Source: Streptomyces sp. CB02980 (GTDB lineage Bacteria; Actinomycetota; Actinomycetes; Streptomycetales; Streptomycetaceae). Taken from it: DNA of 64,000 nt. Shown one piece after another: positions 1 through 8,514 of the stretch (position 1 is the stretch's first letter; each line of letters begins with the position of its first letter). The stretch is from NCBI RefSeq assembly GCF_014451325.2, contig NZ_JACSCH020000004.1, positions 154,392 through 218,391 of the forward strand, read 5' to 3'. The notes below the pieces were generated by a model. That model was not told the origin of the DNA. It saw only the letters and a program-made list of their open reading frames with translations, and searched no databases. The translations under genes were made by a program, and so were the position numbers.

Positions 1-348
1 CCGTGCGAGATGGAGGGCGTGGGCGGCGAGCATCACCGCGCCGCGGTCCTTGAAGGACAGGGTCGGCATGAGGAAGTCGAGCTTGGCGGAAACCGATCCC
101 TTCTCCCCTTCCTCCAGGGGGACGAGGGGCGTACGGCCCTCCCCGAGCGTCACCTCCGCCGCGTACGGCATCGGCGGCAACGCCTCCTCGTAACGCCACA
201 ACGAATTTCGTCGTGACGCGAGTGACGGGAGTGAAACCGGCCCGCTGTCGAACTCCAGGTCCCAGGGGCCGCGGCACTTCGGACAACACCAGGTGAGGGC
301 GTCCGTGGGCGAGTGAACCCGGCAGCGGCGGCACACGTATGAGGTCAT
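1..348 (-). CDS. thrC: Threonine synthase (PLP-dependent), 5' part only
   Basis: The last step of threonine synthesis converts O-phosphohomoserine to threonine with pyridoxal phosphate. Only the N-terminal 116 codons are in the window; the gene runs off the left edge. The translation begins MTSYVCRRCRVHSP and has a CxxC...CCPKC zinc-ribbon-like segment, as in the long bacterial threonine synthases. It then reaches PTLSFKDRGAV, where the lysine of SFKDRG is the expected Schiff-base residue. ATG at 348 is the first start, and I see no strong ribosome-binding site before it. The family call is fairly secure from the PLP motif. A threonine-synthase-like paralogue or another PLP fold-type II enzyme with a zinc ribbon cannot be excluded without the C-terminal part. 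Confidence 0.8.
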   Translation of the reverse strand, partial: MTSYVCRRCRVHSPTDALTWCCPKCRGPWDLEFDSGPVSLPSLASRRNSLWRYEEALPPMPYAAEVTLGEGRTPLVPLEEGEKGSVSAKLDFLMPTLSFKDRGAVMLAAHALHLAR

Positions 349-401
349 GAAGATCAGCATGTCAGCTGTGTGGCGCGGGTGTTGCGGGCCGTCGAGAGCC
401 C

Positions 402-430
402 TTGTGAGATTCCTATGGATCAGTCAATCT
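402..430 (+). promoter_or_regulatory. Candidate promoter of the subtilisin-like protease
   Basis: TTGTGA (402-407) and CAATCT (425-430) are separated by 17 bases and would start transcription about 100 bases before the protease ATG. The -35 box is good and the -10 box is mediocre. This is inference from sequence alone. Confidence 0.35.
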
Positions 431-535
431 TTCGCTCGGCAGCCGGATGTCCGAGGCGGCGTGGAGCCATGTCACCTTGTCATGTCCCTGCTAATCCCCC
501 ACAGCAACGCACCACCAATGAGGAGGACCCCTCAC

Positions 536-2110
536 ATGTCAGTGATGCGTGAATCACGGCGTCGAATCGCCACCGCCGCGGCCGTCGCCGTCACCGCCCT
601 CACCCTCGGCACCCTCTCCGCCCTCCCGGCCGCCGCCTCACCGGCCGCCCCGGAGGGCGTCATCGAGAACGCGGGAGCCGAAGGCACGATCGCGGGCAGC
701 TACATCGTCACCCTCGACGAGTCGGCACAGGCGGAGACCGCCAAGGGCCGTGCCGTGGCCACCAGGTTCGGCGCGAAGATCAAGCGGACGTACACCTCGG
801 CGATCAACGGCTACTCCGTCGAGCTCTCCGAGGCGCAGGCGAGGAAGCTCGCGGCGGACCCCGCCGTGACCTCCGTCGTCCAGAACCGCGTCTTCACGGT
901 CGACGGCACGCAGCCGTCCCCGCCGTCCTGGGGCCTGGACCGGATCGACCAGAAGGCCCTTCCGCTGAACCAGAGTTACACCTACCCGGACACCGCGGGC
1001 CAGGGCGTCACCGCGTACATCATCGACACCGGCGTACGCATCACCCACAGCGACTTCGGCGGCCGTGCCTCCTACGGCTACGACGCCATCGACAACGACA
1101 ACACCGCGCAGGACGGCCACGGCCACGGCACCCACGTCGCCGGCACGGTCGCGGGCACGTCGTACGGTGTCGCGAAGAAGGCGAAGATCGTCGGCGTCCG
1201 CGTCCTCGACAACTCCGGCTCCGGCACGACCGAGCAGGTCGTCGCGGGCATCGACTGGGTCACGCGGAACGCCGTGAAGCCGGCCGTCGCGAACATGAGC
1301 CTCGGCGGCGGCGTCGACACCGTCCTCGACACGGCCGTCCGCAACTCGATCGCCTCCGGCGTCACGTACGCGGTCGCGGCGGGCAACGACAGCTCCAACG
1401 CCTCCAACTACTCGCCGGCGCGCGTCGCCGAGGCCATCACCGTCGGCTCCACGACCAACACCGACGCCCGCTCCAGCTTCTCCAACTACGGCACGGTCCT
1501 GGACATCTTCGCCCCGGGCTCCTCCATCACCTCGTCCTGGAACTCCAGCGACTCCGCCACCAACACCATCTCCGGTACGTCCATGGCGACCCCGCACGTC
1601 GTGGGCGCCGCGGCCGTCTACCTCGCCGGCAACCCGACGGCGACCCCGGCGCAGGTCTCCGCGGCCCTGACGACCGCCGCCACCCCGAACGTCGTCACCA
1701 ACCCGGGCTCCGGCTCCCCGAACCGGCTGCTCTACGTCGGTGGCGGCACCACCACCCCGCCCACCGGCCCGAAGTTCGAGAACACCGCCGACTTCGCCAT
1801 CGCCGACAACTCGACCGTCGAGTCCCCGGTCACCGTCAGCGGCGTCACCGGCAACGCCCCGGCCGCCCTCCAGGTACCGGTGAACATCGTCCACACCTAC
1901 ATCGGTGACCTTCAGGTCCAGCTGATCGCCCCCGACGGCTCGGCCTACACGCTGAAGGCCTTCGGCACCGGCGGCAGCTCGGACAACATCAACACCACGT
2001 ACACCGTGAACGCCTCCTCGGAGGTCGCCAACGGCACGTGGAAGCTCCGGGTCACGGACAACGCGTCCATCGACACCGGCAAGATCGACTCCTGGGGCCT
2101 GCAGTTCTGA
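536..2110 (+). CDS. Secreted subtilisin-like (S8) serine protease with I9 prodomain and P domain
   Basis: An extracellular peptidase of 524 residues. ATG at 536 is chosen because GAGGAGG lies 9-15 bases upstream and a signal peptide follows (RRR, hydrophobic stretch, ALPAAASPA). After it comes an inhibitor-I9-type propeptide (about residues 55-120, GSYIVTLDES). The S8 catalytic domain has Asp164 in IIDTGV, His197 in HGTHVAG and Ser349 in GTSMATPH. A C-terminal proprotein-convertase P/Homo-B domain (about residues 410-524) contains IGDLQVQLIAPDG and SWGLQF. The triad is intact, so an active, self-processed, secreted protease is expected. It is transcribed away from thrC, and a GC hairpin follows it. 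It probably serves in nutrient scavenging or mycelial turnover; the substrate is unknown. Confidence 0.93.
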   Translation: MSVMRESRRRIATAAAVAVTALTLGTLSALPAAASPAAPEGVIENAGAEGTIAGSYIVTLDESAQAETAKGRAVATRFGAKIKRTYTSAINGYSVELSEAQARKLAADPAVTSVVQNRVFTVDGTQPSPPSWGLDRIDQKALPLNQSYTYPDTAGQGVTAYIIDTGVRITHSDFGGRASYGYDAIDNDNTAQDGHGHGTHVAGTVAGTSYGVAKKAKIVGVRVLDNSGSGTTEQVVAGIDWVTRNAVKPAVANMSLGGGVDTVLDTAVRNSIASGVTYAVAAGNDSSNASNYSPARVAEAITVGSTTNTDARSSFSNYGTVLDIFAPGSSITSSWNSSDSATNTISGTSMATPHVVGAAAVYLAGNPTATPAQVSAALTTAATPNVVTNPGSGSPNRLLYVGGGTTTPPTGPKFENTADFAIADNSTVESPVTVSGVTGNAPAALQVPVNIVHTYIGDLQVQLIAPDGSAYTLKAFGTGGSSDNINTTYTVNASSEVANGTWKLRVTDNASIDTGKIDSWGLQF

Positions 2111-2461
2111 CCGTGGTCCCGACGGATCGCGAGCGGTACGGATCGTGAACGGCTCGGATCGTGAGTGGTGAGGGGCGGTCGCCTGACGGCGGCCGCCCCT
2201 TCCGCCATTCGTCCTCGTCCGTCCAGGCGTCCAGGGATTCGTCCTCCTCGTCCGCGAGGAAGCCGAGGAGCGGCCAGAGGCCGGCGGCCGGTGGTCGCGG
2301 TCGCGTGTGCCCATCGGGTGGTGAGGCGGTTGACGGCTCGTACCGTCGCTGCCGGGATCGTCGGAGTTGTCCCCCGCGTGTCGCCCCCTCCACCCGGCCG
2401 CGTACGATGCGCGACCGATCATTTGTTCGCGCCGTTCGCCCCGAACAGGAGCACCGTACCC
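2111..2461. other. Gene-free stretch between protease and DUF4190 gene
   Basis: No convincing gene lies here. The stretch contains the hairpin at 2172-2199 and, near its right end, TACGAT (2403-2408), a plausible -10 box for the next gene without a clear -35 box. Confidence 0.5.
2172..2199 (+). terminator. GC-rich hairpin after protease gene
   Basis: GGGGCGGTCGCC and GGCGGCCGCCCC pair over 12 positions with one mismatch around a TGAC loop, about 60 bases after the protease stop. No U-tract follows, which is usual for Streptomyces terminators. Confidence 0.6.
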
Positions 2462-3667
2462 GTGGAGCCGACTCCGCCGACCCCACCGCCGCCGTCCCCT
2501 CAGGGAGGCCCGCAGCAGGGGGGTTGGCCCGCGCCGGGGCCGTACACCTCGCCGGGGATGCCGTACACCGCCGGTCCGTACGCAGGGACGCCCGGCGGAC
2601 CCGGCGGACCCGGCATGCCCGGCGTCGGTCCGTACGGGCAGCCGCCCCGGCGGACCACCAACGGGCTCGCCATCGGTTCCCTCGTCTCCGGCATCGTCTG
2701 CTGTCTGCCGCCCCTCGGCCTGGTGCTCGGTCTCATCGCCCTTCCGCAGATCAGGAAGCGGGACCAGACGGGCAAGGGGCTCGCCGTCACGGGCATCGTC
2801 CTCTCCGTCCTCAGCTGTCTGCTGCTGGTGATCGGCATCGCCACGGGCGGCATCAGCACGTTCTGGGGCGGCGTCAAGGAGGGCGTGGACGAGGCGGCCC
2901 GTTCGAAGTCGCCGTTCTCGCTGCGGACCGGCCAGTGCTTCACCCCCGACGGCAAGCTGGAGGAGTACGCGACGGACGTCACGGTCGTCGACTGCGAACG
3001 CCCGCACATCGGCGAGGTCACCGGCGGCTTCAAGGTGACCGGCTTCGACAAGTGGCCCGGCGAGGACGCGATCGACAGGATCGCGGAGAAGCGCTGCGAG
3101 ACGATCAACGGCGGGTACGCGCTGGACACCTGGGCCGTCCCCGCGGACGTCTGGTTGTACTACTACCTCCCCAGCAGCCAGAGTTGGCGTCTCGGCGACC
3201 GCACGGTGACCTGCGCGTTCGCCGGCGAGAAGAAGCCGTTCAAGGGCTCCGTGCGTTCCGACGCGAGCCGGCTCACCGACGACCAGGAGTCCTTCCTGAA
3301 GACCGTCAACCCGATCGAGACGGTGACGTACCGGGAGCCGGAGGAGGACCCGGAGGAGGACTTCACCGCCAACAAGGTGTGGGCCACGGAGCTCCTGGGC
3401 GCGCTCAACACGGCGTACGCGGGACTGGGGCAGCGCACCTGGCCCGCCGAGTCCGCCCCGCCCGTCGCGGCGCTCCGCAAGGAGCTCGCAGCGGCGTCGA
3501 AGCAGTGGCTCAAGCTGGCGACGGCGACTGACGCGGACGCCTACTGGGAGGCGTACGACCCGGCGTGGGAAGCCCTGCCCGAGGACCTGGGCGCGGACGC
3601 GCGCACCGCGCTCGACCTGACCGGCACACCGCCGGCGGGCGCTGCGGGCGAGGGCGCGTCCGCCTGA
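2462..3667 (+). CDS. DUF4190 / septum-formation-family membrane protein
   Basis: A 401-residue membrane protein of unknown function. GTG at 2462 is preferred because AGGAG lies 10 bases upstream; the open frame continues further upstream but without a better start. The N terminus is Pro/Gly-rich and disordered (1-65). Two transmembrane helices follow (about 68-95 and 106-130, the DUF4190 pattern NGLAIGSLVSGIVC). The C-terminal part carries LRTGQCFTPDG and VDCERPHIGEV, resembling the septum-formation-related extracellular domain found in many actinobacterial membrane proteins and kinases. It is transcribed alone and closed by a strong hairpin shared with the convergent chitinase gene. A role at the cell envelope is plausible, but no enzymatic motif is seen. 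Confidence 0.8.
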   Translation: MEPTPPTPPPPSPQGGPQQGGWPAPGPYTSPGMPYTAGPYAGTPGGPGGPGMPGVGPYGQPPRRTTNGLAIGSLVSGIVCCLPPLGLVLGLIALPQIRKRDQTGKGLAVTGIVLSVLSCLLLVIGIATGGISTFWGGVKEGVDEAARSKSPFSLRTGQCFTPDGKLEEYATDVTVVDCERPHIGEVTGGFKVTGFDKWPGEDAIDRIAEKRCETINGGYALDTWAVPADVWLYYYLPSSQSWRLGDRTVTCAFAGEKKPFKGSVRSDASRLTDDQESFLKTVNPIETVTYREPEEDPEEDFTANKVWATELLGALNTAYAGLGQRTWPAESAPPVAALRKELAAASKQWLKLATATDADAYWEAYDPAWEALPEDLGADARTALDLTGTPPAGAAGEGASA

Positions 3668-3680
3668 TTCCGTACGGGAA

Positions 3681-3716
3681 ACGGGGCCGGGTCTCCCTCG
3701 GGAGGCCCGGCCCCGT
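3681..3716. terminator. Strong bidirectional hairpin
   Basis: ACGGGGCCGGGTCTCCC pairs perfectly with GGGAGGCCCGGCCCCGT around a 2-base loop, allowing one offset. It sits between the convergent DUF4190 and chitinase genes, so it could stop transcription from both sides. Confidence 0.8.
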
Positions 3717-3851
3717 CGTATGCGGACCGGGCGGTGGTCCGGGGAGCGGCGGCCCGTGACCGACCGCCGCCGCCGGTCCACCGCGAGCGGCGGGGCCGGT
3801 CCGCGGTTCGGGGGCCCCGGCCACCGCCGGACGGCGGCCGGGGCGGGGGTG

Positions 3852-5189
3852 TCAGCGCCGGGTCAGGCCCCGGTCGATGGCGGTGATCAGCTCACCGTCC
3901 GCGGTGTCCCCGTCGAGGGACCAGATCATCGCGCCGCCGAGCCCGTTCTGCCGGACGTAGGACGCCTTGGTGCGCAGCACGGCCGGGTCGTCGTACGTCC
4001 ACAGGTTGGTGCCGTCGAAGAGCCAGGCGTGGCCGTTGCGGTAGCCGCGGTGCAGCTTGTACGTCCCCGAATCCGCCAGCTTCTTCAGGTACTTGTAGTC
4101 CTCGGAGCCCGCCACCCAGGTCGCGGGGGCGGGGCCGGTCGCCGGCTGCCCGAGGCCGTCGCCGCCGCCGGTGACGCCCGTCCAGCCCTGGCCGTAGAAC
4201 GGCATGCCGACCACGAGCTTGTGGGCGGGGGCGCCGCGCCGCAGCCAGGCCTTGACGGTCTGGTCGACGCTGAAGTCGTTCTTGGCGAAGAGCGCGGACT
4301 GCTGGGCGGTGGTCTTCTCGCCGGAGACGTGGAAGTCGTAGCCCTGGAGGTTCACGAAGTCGAAGTCCCGCATGATCTTGGAGACTTCGAAGCCCGCGTC
4401 GATCTTGGCGGGCGCGGTGGGCACGTACGCGCTGAGCTCGTAGTGCTTGCGCTGCGCCCTCGGCAGCGAGCGGCCGTAGGCGTCGAGCTGGGTACGGAAC
4501 TCCCGAACCAGCTTGGTGAAGTTGGGCTTGTCCTCGGGGCGGATCACGTTCCCGGGGGCGCCGTCCGAGCCGGGCCACTCCCAGTCGAGGTCGACGCCGT
4601 CGAAGATCCCGGCGGCGGCTCCGGCGCCGCCGCGGGCGCCGTCGACGGGCAGGTTGCCCTTGATGTACGTGTCGATGCAGGAGGCGACGAGGGTCTTGCG
4701 GCCGGCGTCGGTGCGCACCGCGTCGGAGAAGTGCGCGGAGCCGGTCCAGCCGCCCAGCGAGATCATGACCTTGAGGCCGGGGTTCTCGGCCTTCAGCTCG
4801 CGCAACTCGTTGAAGTTCCCGGCCAGCCGCTGGTCGGCGGTGTCGCCGACGCCGTCCACCGAGGTGGCGGCGTCGACCGGGCGCACGTAGTCGGCCCACG
4901 GGTCGGAGCCGGGTGCGTTGCCCATGAGGCACTTGCCGTCCGAACCGATCACGCCGAAGGCGTAGTTGATGTGGCTGAGCTTGGCGGCGGTGCCGCTGGT
5001 CTCCAGGTCCTTGACCTGGAAGTTCCTTCCGTAGATGCCCCATTGGGTGAAGTAGCCGATCCGCTTCAGCTCGGGCTTGTGCCCGGACGGCTGGTGCGCG
5101 TCGGCGGTGGGGGCCAGGGTGGCGAGGAGACCGAGAGTGGCCGCGGCGGCCGCACCGAAGGTCAGCTTGGTCATGGCTCTGGGACGCAT
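3852..5189 (-). CDS. Secreted GH18 chitinase
   Basis: Endo-chitinase of glycoside hydrolase family 18, 445 residues. The start at 5189 (MRPRAMTKLTF) follows AGGAACGAG and leads into a signal peptide ending near ADA-HQP (residue 31). The barrel core is recognisable: VMISLGGWTGS (about 141-151, strand 3) and DGVDLDWEW with Asp197, Asp200, Asp202 and catalytic acid Glu204. Later elements are NLQGYDFH and GGAMIWSLDGD. No carbohydrate-binding or fibronectin domain is attached, so this is a single-domain enzyme. The upstream region has a DasR-type operator between -35 and -10, consistent with N-acetylglucosamine control. It is divergent from a GntR gene. Confidence 0.93.
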   Translation of the reverse strand: MRPRAMTKLTFGAAAAATLGLLATLAPTADAHQPSGHKPELKRIGYFTQWGIYGRNFQVKDLETSGTAAKLSHINYAFGVIGSDGKCLMGNAPGSDPWADYVRPVDAATSVDGVGDTADQRLAGNFNELRELKAENPGLKVMISLGGWTGSAHFSDAVRTDAGRKTLVASCIDTYIKGNLPVDGARGGAGAAAGIFDGVDLDWEWPGSDGAPGNVIRPEDKPNFTKLVREFRTQLDAYGRSLPRAQRKHYELSAYVPTAPAKIDAGFEVSKIMRDFDFVNLQGYDFHVSGEKTTAQQSALFAKNDFSVDQTVKAWLRRGAPAHKLVVGMPFYGQGWTGVTGGGDGLGQPATGPAPATWVAGSEDYKYLKKLADSGTYKLHRGYRNGHAWLFDGTNLWTYDDPAVLRTKASYVRQNGLGGAMIWSLDGDTADGELITAIDRGLTRR

Positions 5190-5223
5190 GGGCTCGTTCC
5201 TGTGCGAGGCGGGATGGCGCGTG

Positions 5224-5277
5224 CGGTGGAGCGTGCGGATGGCGCGCACGGTGGAGCGTGCGTGCGGTGGAGCGTGC
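5224..5277. repeat. Three direct copies of a 13-bp unit in the chitinase leader
   Basis: CGGTGGAGCGTGC occurs exactly at 5224-5236, 5249-5261 and 5265-5277. All three copies lie between the predicted chitinase transcription start and its start codon, so they would be in the mRNA leader (as GCACGCTCCACCG). Confidence 0.85.
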
Positions 5278-5285
5278 TGGGCAGG

Positions 5286-5315
5286 AACGTATTGGTCTGT
5301 ACCAATGCGGGTCAA
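5286..5315 (-). promoter_or_regulatory. Chitinase promoter with internal dre-like (DasR) operator
   Basis: On the minus strand TTGACC (5315-5310) and TACGTT (5291-5286) are 18 bases apart. Between them lies ATTGGTCTGTACCAAT (5291-5306), with perfect ATTGGT/ACCAAT arms. It matches 12 of 16 positions of the DasR responsive-element consensus ACTGGTCTAGACCAGT. Binding there would directly block RNA polymerase. Confidence 0.7.
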
Positions 5316-5466
5316 GAGGGCCGACGTCGCCTACTCGGGGTGACCGTGGGTAGCAAGAGGTGTGATCTCGGAGTCATCACTTCGAGTGAAACTTTGGCCC
5401 ATGCTTGCGGATCGCGACCGACGGTTGTCAGTCTGTAGCTGTAAGTCAACCTGAGGGGAGTGTCCA

Positions 5467-6219
5467 GTGACGTTCGGTGAGCAGCCCGCCTATCTGCGCG
5501 TGGCGAGCGATCTGCGGCAGAAGATCGCGAACGGCTCGCTTCCGCCGCATACCCGTCTCCCCTCGCAGGCACGCATCCGCGAGGAGTACGGGGTGTCGGA
5601 CACCGTCGCGCTGGAGGCCCGCAAGGTACTCATGGCCGAGGGACTGGTGGAAGGGCGCTCCGGCTCGGGCACCTACGTCCGGGAGCGCCCGGTGCCGCGC
5701 AGGATCGCCCGCTCCGGCTACCGCCCCGCGTCGGGCGCCAGTCCCTTCCGGCAGGAGCAGGCGGCCGAGGGGGCCCGGGGCACCTGGGAGTCGAACAGCG
5801 AGCAGGAGCCGGCGAGCGGCGAGGTCGCCGAGCGGCTCGGCATCGAGCCGGGGGAGCGCGTGATGCGCACGCGGTACGTGTACCGGGACGGCGGCGAGCC
5901 CATGATGGTCGCCACCTCCTGGGAGCCGCTCGCCGTCACGGGCCGGACGCCGGTCATGCTGCCCGAGGAGGGCCCCCTGGGCGGTTGCGGTGTCGTCGAG
6001 CGGATGGCGGCCATCGACGTGGTCGTGGACAACGTGGTGGAGGAGGTCGGCGCCCGGCCGGGCCTCGCCGAGGAACTCCTGGCGCTCGGTGGGGTGCCGG
6101 GTCATGTCGTGATGGTCGTGGAGCGCACGTACTACGCCTCGGGCCGGGCCGTCGAGACCGCGGACGTCGTGGTCCCGGCCGACCGCTACCGCCTCTCGTA
6201 CCACCTGCCGGTGCGGTGA
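5467..6219 (+). CDS. GntR-family regulator, HutC-type with UTRA domain
   Basis: DNA-binding transcription factor of 250 residues. GTG at 5467 follows GAGGGGAG at good spacing. An N-terminal winged helix-turn-helix spans about residues 8-75 (ASDLRQKIANGSLPP, LPSQARIREEYGVS, GLVEGRSGSGTYVRE). The C-terminal UTRA ligand-binding domain (about 100-245) includes VMRTRYVYRDGGEPMM and ADRYRLSYHLPVR. It stands upstream of and in the same direction as a purine/cytosine-type permease (159 bp gap) and is divergent from the chitinase. The simplest inference is that it regulates the permease and binds a related small molecule. It is not DasR itself, because its N-terminal sequence differs. The operator was not identified. 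Confidence 0.88.
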   Translation: MTFGEQPAYLRVASDLRQKIANGSLPPHTRLPSQARIREEYGVSDTVALEARKVLMAEGLVEGRSGSGTYVRERPVPRRIARSGYRPASGASPFRQEQAAEGARGTWESNSEQEPASGEVAERLGIEPGERVMRTRYVYRDGGEPMMVATSWEPLAVTGRTPVMLPEEGPLGGCGVVERMAAIDVVVDNVVEEVGARPGLAEELLALGGVPGHVVMVVERTYYASGRAVETADVVVPADRYRLSYHLPVR

Positions 6220-6377
6220 CCGTTGAGCGGACCCCGACGTCCGGGCGGCGTGACCGCGAGTTAACGGGGCGTCAACTCGCGTAACCCCGGCGCAACCGCG
6301 TGCCGCCGCCGTCCGTCACGACCGGCTCCTACCTTCCTCGTCCGTACCCGCGAACCGGTCGGACGACAGGAACCCTC

Positions 6378-8153
6378 ATGACGGATACGGTCACCACCCC
6401 CGCCCCGGAGCCGGGAGGGAGTACCTCCCAGGCCCTTGAGGAGCTGGAGGAGGTCGCGCCACCACCCGGCGGTCCCCGTCGCAGCTACGCCAAGCTGGCC
6501 GCCGACGAGAGCCGCGAGGACTACTCGCTGCGCTACGCCCCGCACTCGTTCCGGCGCTGGTCGCCCGGGACCGTGGCGGGGACGGCCCTCGGCGGCATCG
6601 CCTATCTCGCCGACTTCGCGATCGGCGCCTCGATCGTCTTCACCTACGGCTTCGGCAGCGGGCTCGCCTCGATCCTCACCGCCGCCACGCTCATCTTCCT
6701 CACCGGCATCCCCATCGCCCGGGCCTGCGCCACGTACGGCCTGGACATGGACCTCATCACCCGCGGCGCCGGCTTCGGCTACTTCGGCTCGACGCTCACC
6801 TCGCTCATCTACGCCTCCTTCACCTTCATCTTCTTCGCCCTCGAAGGCTCGATCATGGCCCAGGCCATGCATCAGGCCATCGGTCTGCCGGTCGAGATCG
6901 GCTACCTGATCACCACCCTCATCGTCATCCCGATCGTCTTCCGCGGCATGGGCGCCCTGGCCAAGGTGCAGGCCTGGACCCAGCCGGTCTGGATCATCGG
7001 CATGGTGCTGCCCTTCGTCGTCCTGGCCTTCGAAGCCCCCGACGCCTGGGGCGCCTTCGCCTCCTTCGGCGGTACGGAGGGAGCCGGCGCCGGCTTCTCG
7101 TGGATCGGCTTCGGCCTGGGAACGGGCGTCGCGCTCTCCCTGATCGCCCAGATCGGCGAACAGGCCGACTATCTGCGCTTCATGCCGGCCAGGACGCCGG
7201 CCACCAAGCGCCGCTGGAACGTCGCCGTGCTCGCCGCCGGTCCCGGCTGGGTCGTCATCGGCGCGGCCAAGCAGCTCGGCGGCGCCTTCCTCGCGTTCGT
7301 CGCCCTGGAGGCCGTCGGCAAGACCCACGCCCTGGAGCCGATCGCCCCTCAGATCGAGGCGCTCAAGCCCTGGCTCGGAACGTTCGCCCTGCCCGCCGCC
7401 GCGCTCTTCGTGATCGTCTCCCAGGTCAAGATCAACGTCACCAACGCCTACAGCGGCTCGCTGTCCTGGTCGAACTTCTTCTCCCGAATCACCCACCGGC
7501 ACCCGGGCCGCGTCTGGTACATCTTCCTCAACCTCGCCATCGCGCTGACGCTGATGGAGATGAACATGTTCGCGGCCCTGAACAAGCTGCTCGGGTTCTA
7601 CTCCAACGTCGGCATCGCCTGGATCACGGCCGTCGCCGCCGACCTCGTCATCAACAAGCGGGCCGGCTGGAGCCCCCCGTACATCGAGTTCAAGCGCGCC
7701 TATCTGTATGCCGTGAACCCGGCCGGCTTCGGTGCCATGGTCATCGCCTCCGTCGTCTCGATCCTCGCCTTCTTCGGTGCCTTCGGTACCTACGCCCAGG
7801 CCTTCTCCACCTTCATCGCGGCCGGTCTCGCCCTCGTCCTCTGCCCGCTGATCGCCTGGGCCACCAAGGGCCGCTACTACCTGGCCCGCCCCAACACGGT
7901 GAACGGTCCGGCCGCCGGTGTCGTCGACGAGCGGGCGACCCACACCTGCGCGGAGTGCGAGACCGCCTACGAACTCCCCGACATCGCCGACTGCCCGGTG
8001 CGGTCCGGCCCGGTCTGCTCCCTCTGCTGCTCGCTCGACGCCACGTGCGGCGACGTCTGCCGCAAGGACCCCGAGGGCGCCGGCGGTCCCGTCCTGATGC
8101 CCATGCCGACCGTGCCTGTGCCCACCCTGCCCGGAGCGGCCCCCGGGGCGTGA
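6378..8153 (+). CDS. NCS1-family permease with C-terminal cysteine-rich tail
   Basis: A 591-residue inner-membrane transporter. ATG at 6378 follows AGGAA. A charged cytoplasmic N terminus of about 55 residues precedes roughly 12 hydrophobic segments typical of the nucleobase:cation symporter-1 family (YLADFAIGASIVFTYGFG, ITRGAGFGYFGST, VTNAYSGSLSWSNFF). The C-terminal region, about residues 520-565, is unusual. It has CAEC, then CPVRSGPVC, then SLCCSLDATCGDVCRK, nine cysteines in about 40 residues, which looks like a metal-binding module. Short Cys-rich linkers of this kind are, from memory, found after permease domains in some transporter-sensor kinases, but here nothing follows except a Pro-rich end. 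The upstream GntR gene suggests ligand control. The substrate is unknown; cytosine, purine, hydantoin or allantoin-type are possibilities. Confidence 0.85.
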   Translation: MTDTVTTPAPEPGGSTSQALEELEEVAPPPGGPRRSYAKLAADESREDYSLRYAPHSFRRWSPGTVAGTALGGIAYLADFAIGASIVFTYGFGSGLASILTAATLIFLTGIPIARACATYGLDMDLITRGAGFGYFGSTLTSLIYASFTFIFFALEGSIMAQAMHQAIGLPVEIGYLITTLIVIPIVFRGMGALAKVQAWTQPVWIIGMVLPFVVLAFEAPDAWGAFASFGGTEGAGAGFSWIGFGLGTGVALSLIAQIGEQADYLRFMPARTPATKRRWNVAVLAAGPGWVVIGAAKQLGGAFLAFVALEAVGKTHALEPIAPQIEALKPWLGTFALPAAALFVIVSQVKINVTNAYSGSLSWSNFFSRITHRHPGRVWYIFLNLAIALTLMEMNMFAALNKLLGFYSNVGIAWITAVAADLVINKRAGWSPPYIEFKRAYLYAVNPAGFGAMVIASVVSILAFFGAFGTYAQAFSTFIAAGLALVLCPLIAWATKGRYYLARPNTVNGPAAGVVDERATHTCAECETAYELPDIADCPVRSGPVCSLCCSLDATCGDVCRKDPEGAGGPVLMPMPTVPVPTLPGAAPGA

Positions 8154-8307
8154 CTTCGGCCTCCCTCCGTCGGTTCCCGGCCGATCCGTATCTCTTTGTG
8201 TAATTCCGTATCCGCTGTGTGAAGGTCAGGCGTAAGCTCCGGCATATGCGGATTGCGGTTTCATGGAGATCCTCAACGGCGCCCGGACCGGCGGAGGGAG
8301 AAGCCTG

Positions 8308-8487
8308 ATGACCGAGAGCGGCCCTGTCCTCGCCTGGCTCGTCATTCGGCAGGACGACAACGGCAACCGCTACCGGGTGGGGCGGTATGCGACCGAGGAC
8401 GAAGCGCAGAAGATCGCGGACAGCCTCGACGACCGCGGCCACAAGCAGCTCTACTGGGTCGAGCGCATCGGCACCCCCGCGCTCTGA
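8308..8487 (+). CDS. Small SPOR-domain-like protein
   Basis: A 59-residue protein. ATG at 8308 is chosen over the earlier in-frame ATG because GGAGGGAGAAG directly precedes it. The sequence (WLVIRQDDNGNRYRVGRYA, EDEAQKIADSLDDRGHKQLYWVER) has the beta-alpha-beta layout of a single SPOR-like repeat, with no signal peptide or membrane anchor. Free-standing SPOR-like proteins of about 60 residues are common in Streptomyces and have no assigned role. A Nudix gene begins 40 bp downstream on its own leaderless promoter. Confidence 0.75.
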   Translation: MTESGPVLAWLVIRQDDNGNRYRVGRYATEDEAQKIADSLDDRGHKQLYWVERIGTPAL

Positions 8488-8514
8488 GCCCGACGGACGC
8501 CGGCCGGGCCGGGC

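Noticed and set aside
10..216. Short plus-strand frame at the left edge
   Set aside because: It is antisense to the clear threonine synthase frame with the PLP motif.
638..3781. Minus-strand open frame of over 1000 codons across the protease and DUF4190 genes
   Set aside because: It is Arg/Gly/Val-rich shadow sequence opposite two clear genes; very high GC removes stop codons. No start signal or domain is recognisable.
5467..6219. Identification of the GntR gene as dasR
   Set aside because: Although a DasR-type site lies nearby, the protein sequence differs from DasR as I know it, and the gene pairs with a permease downstream.
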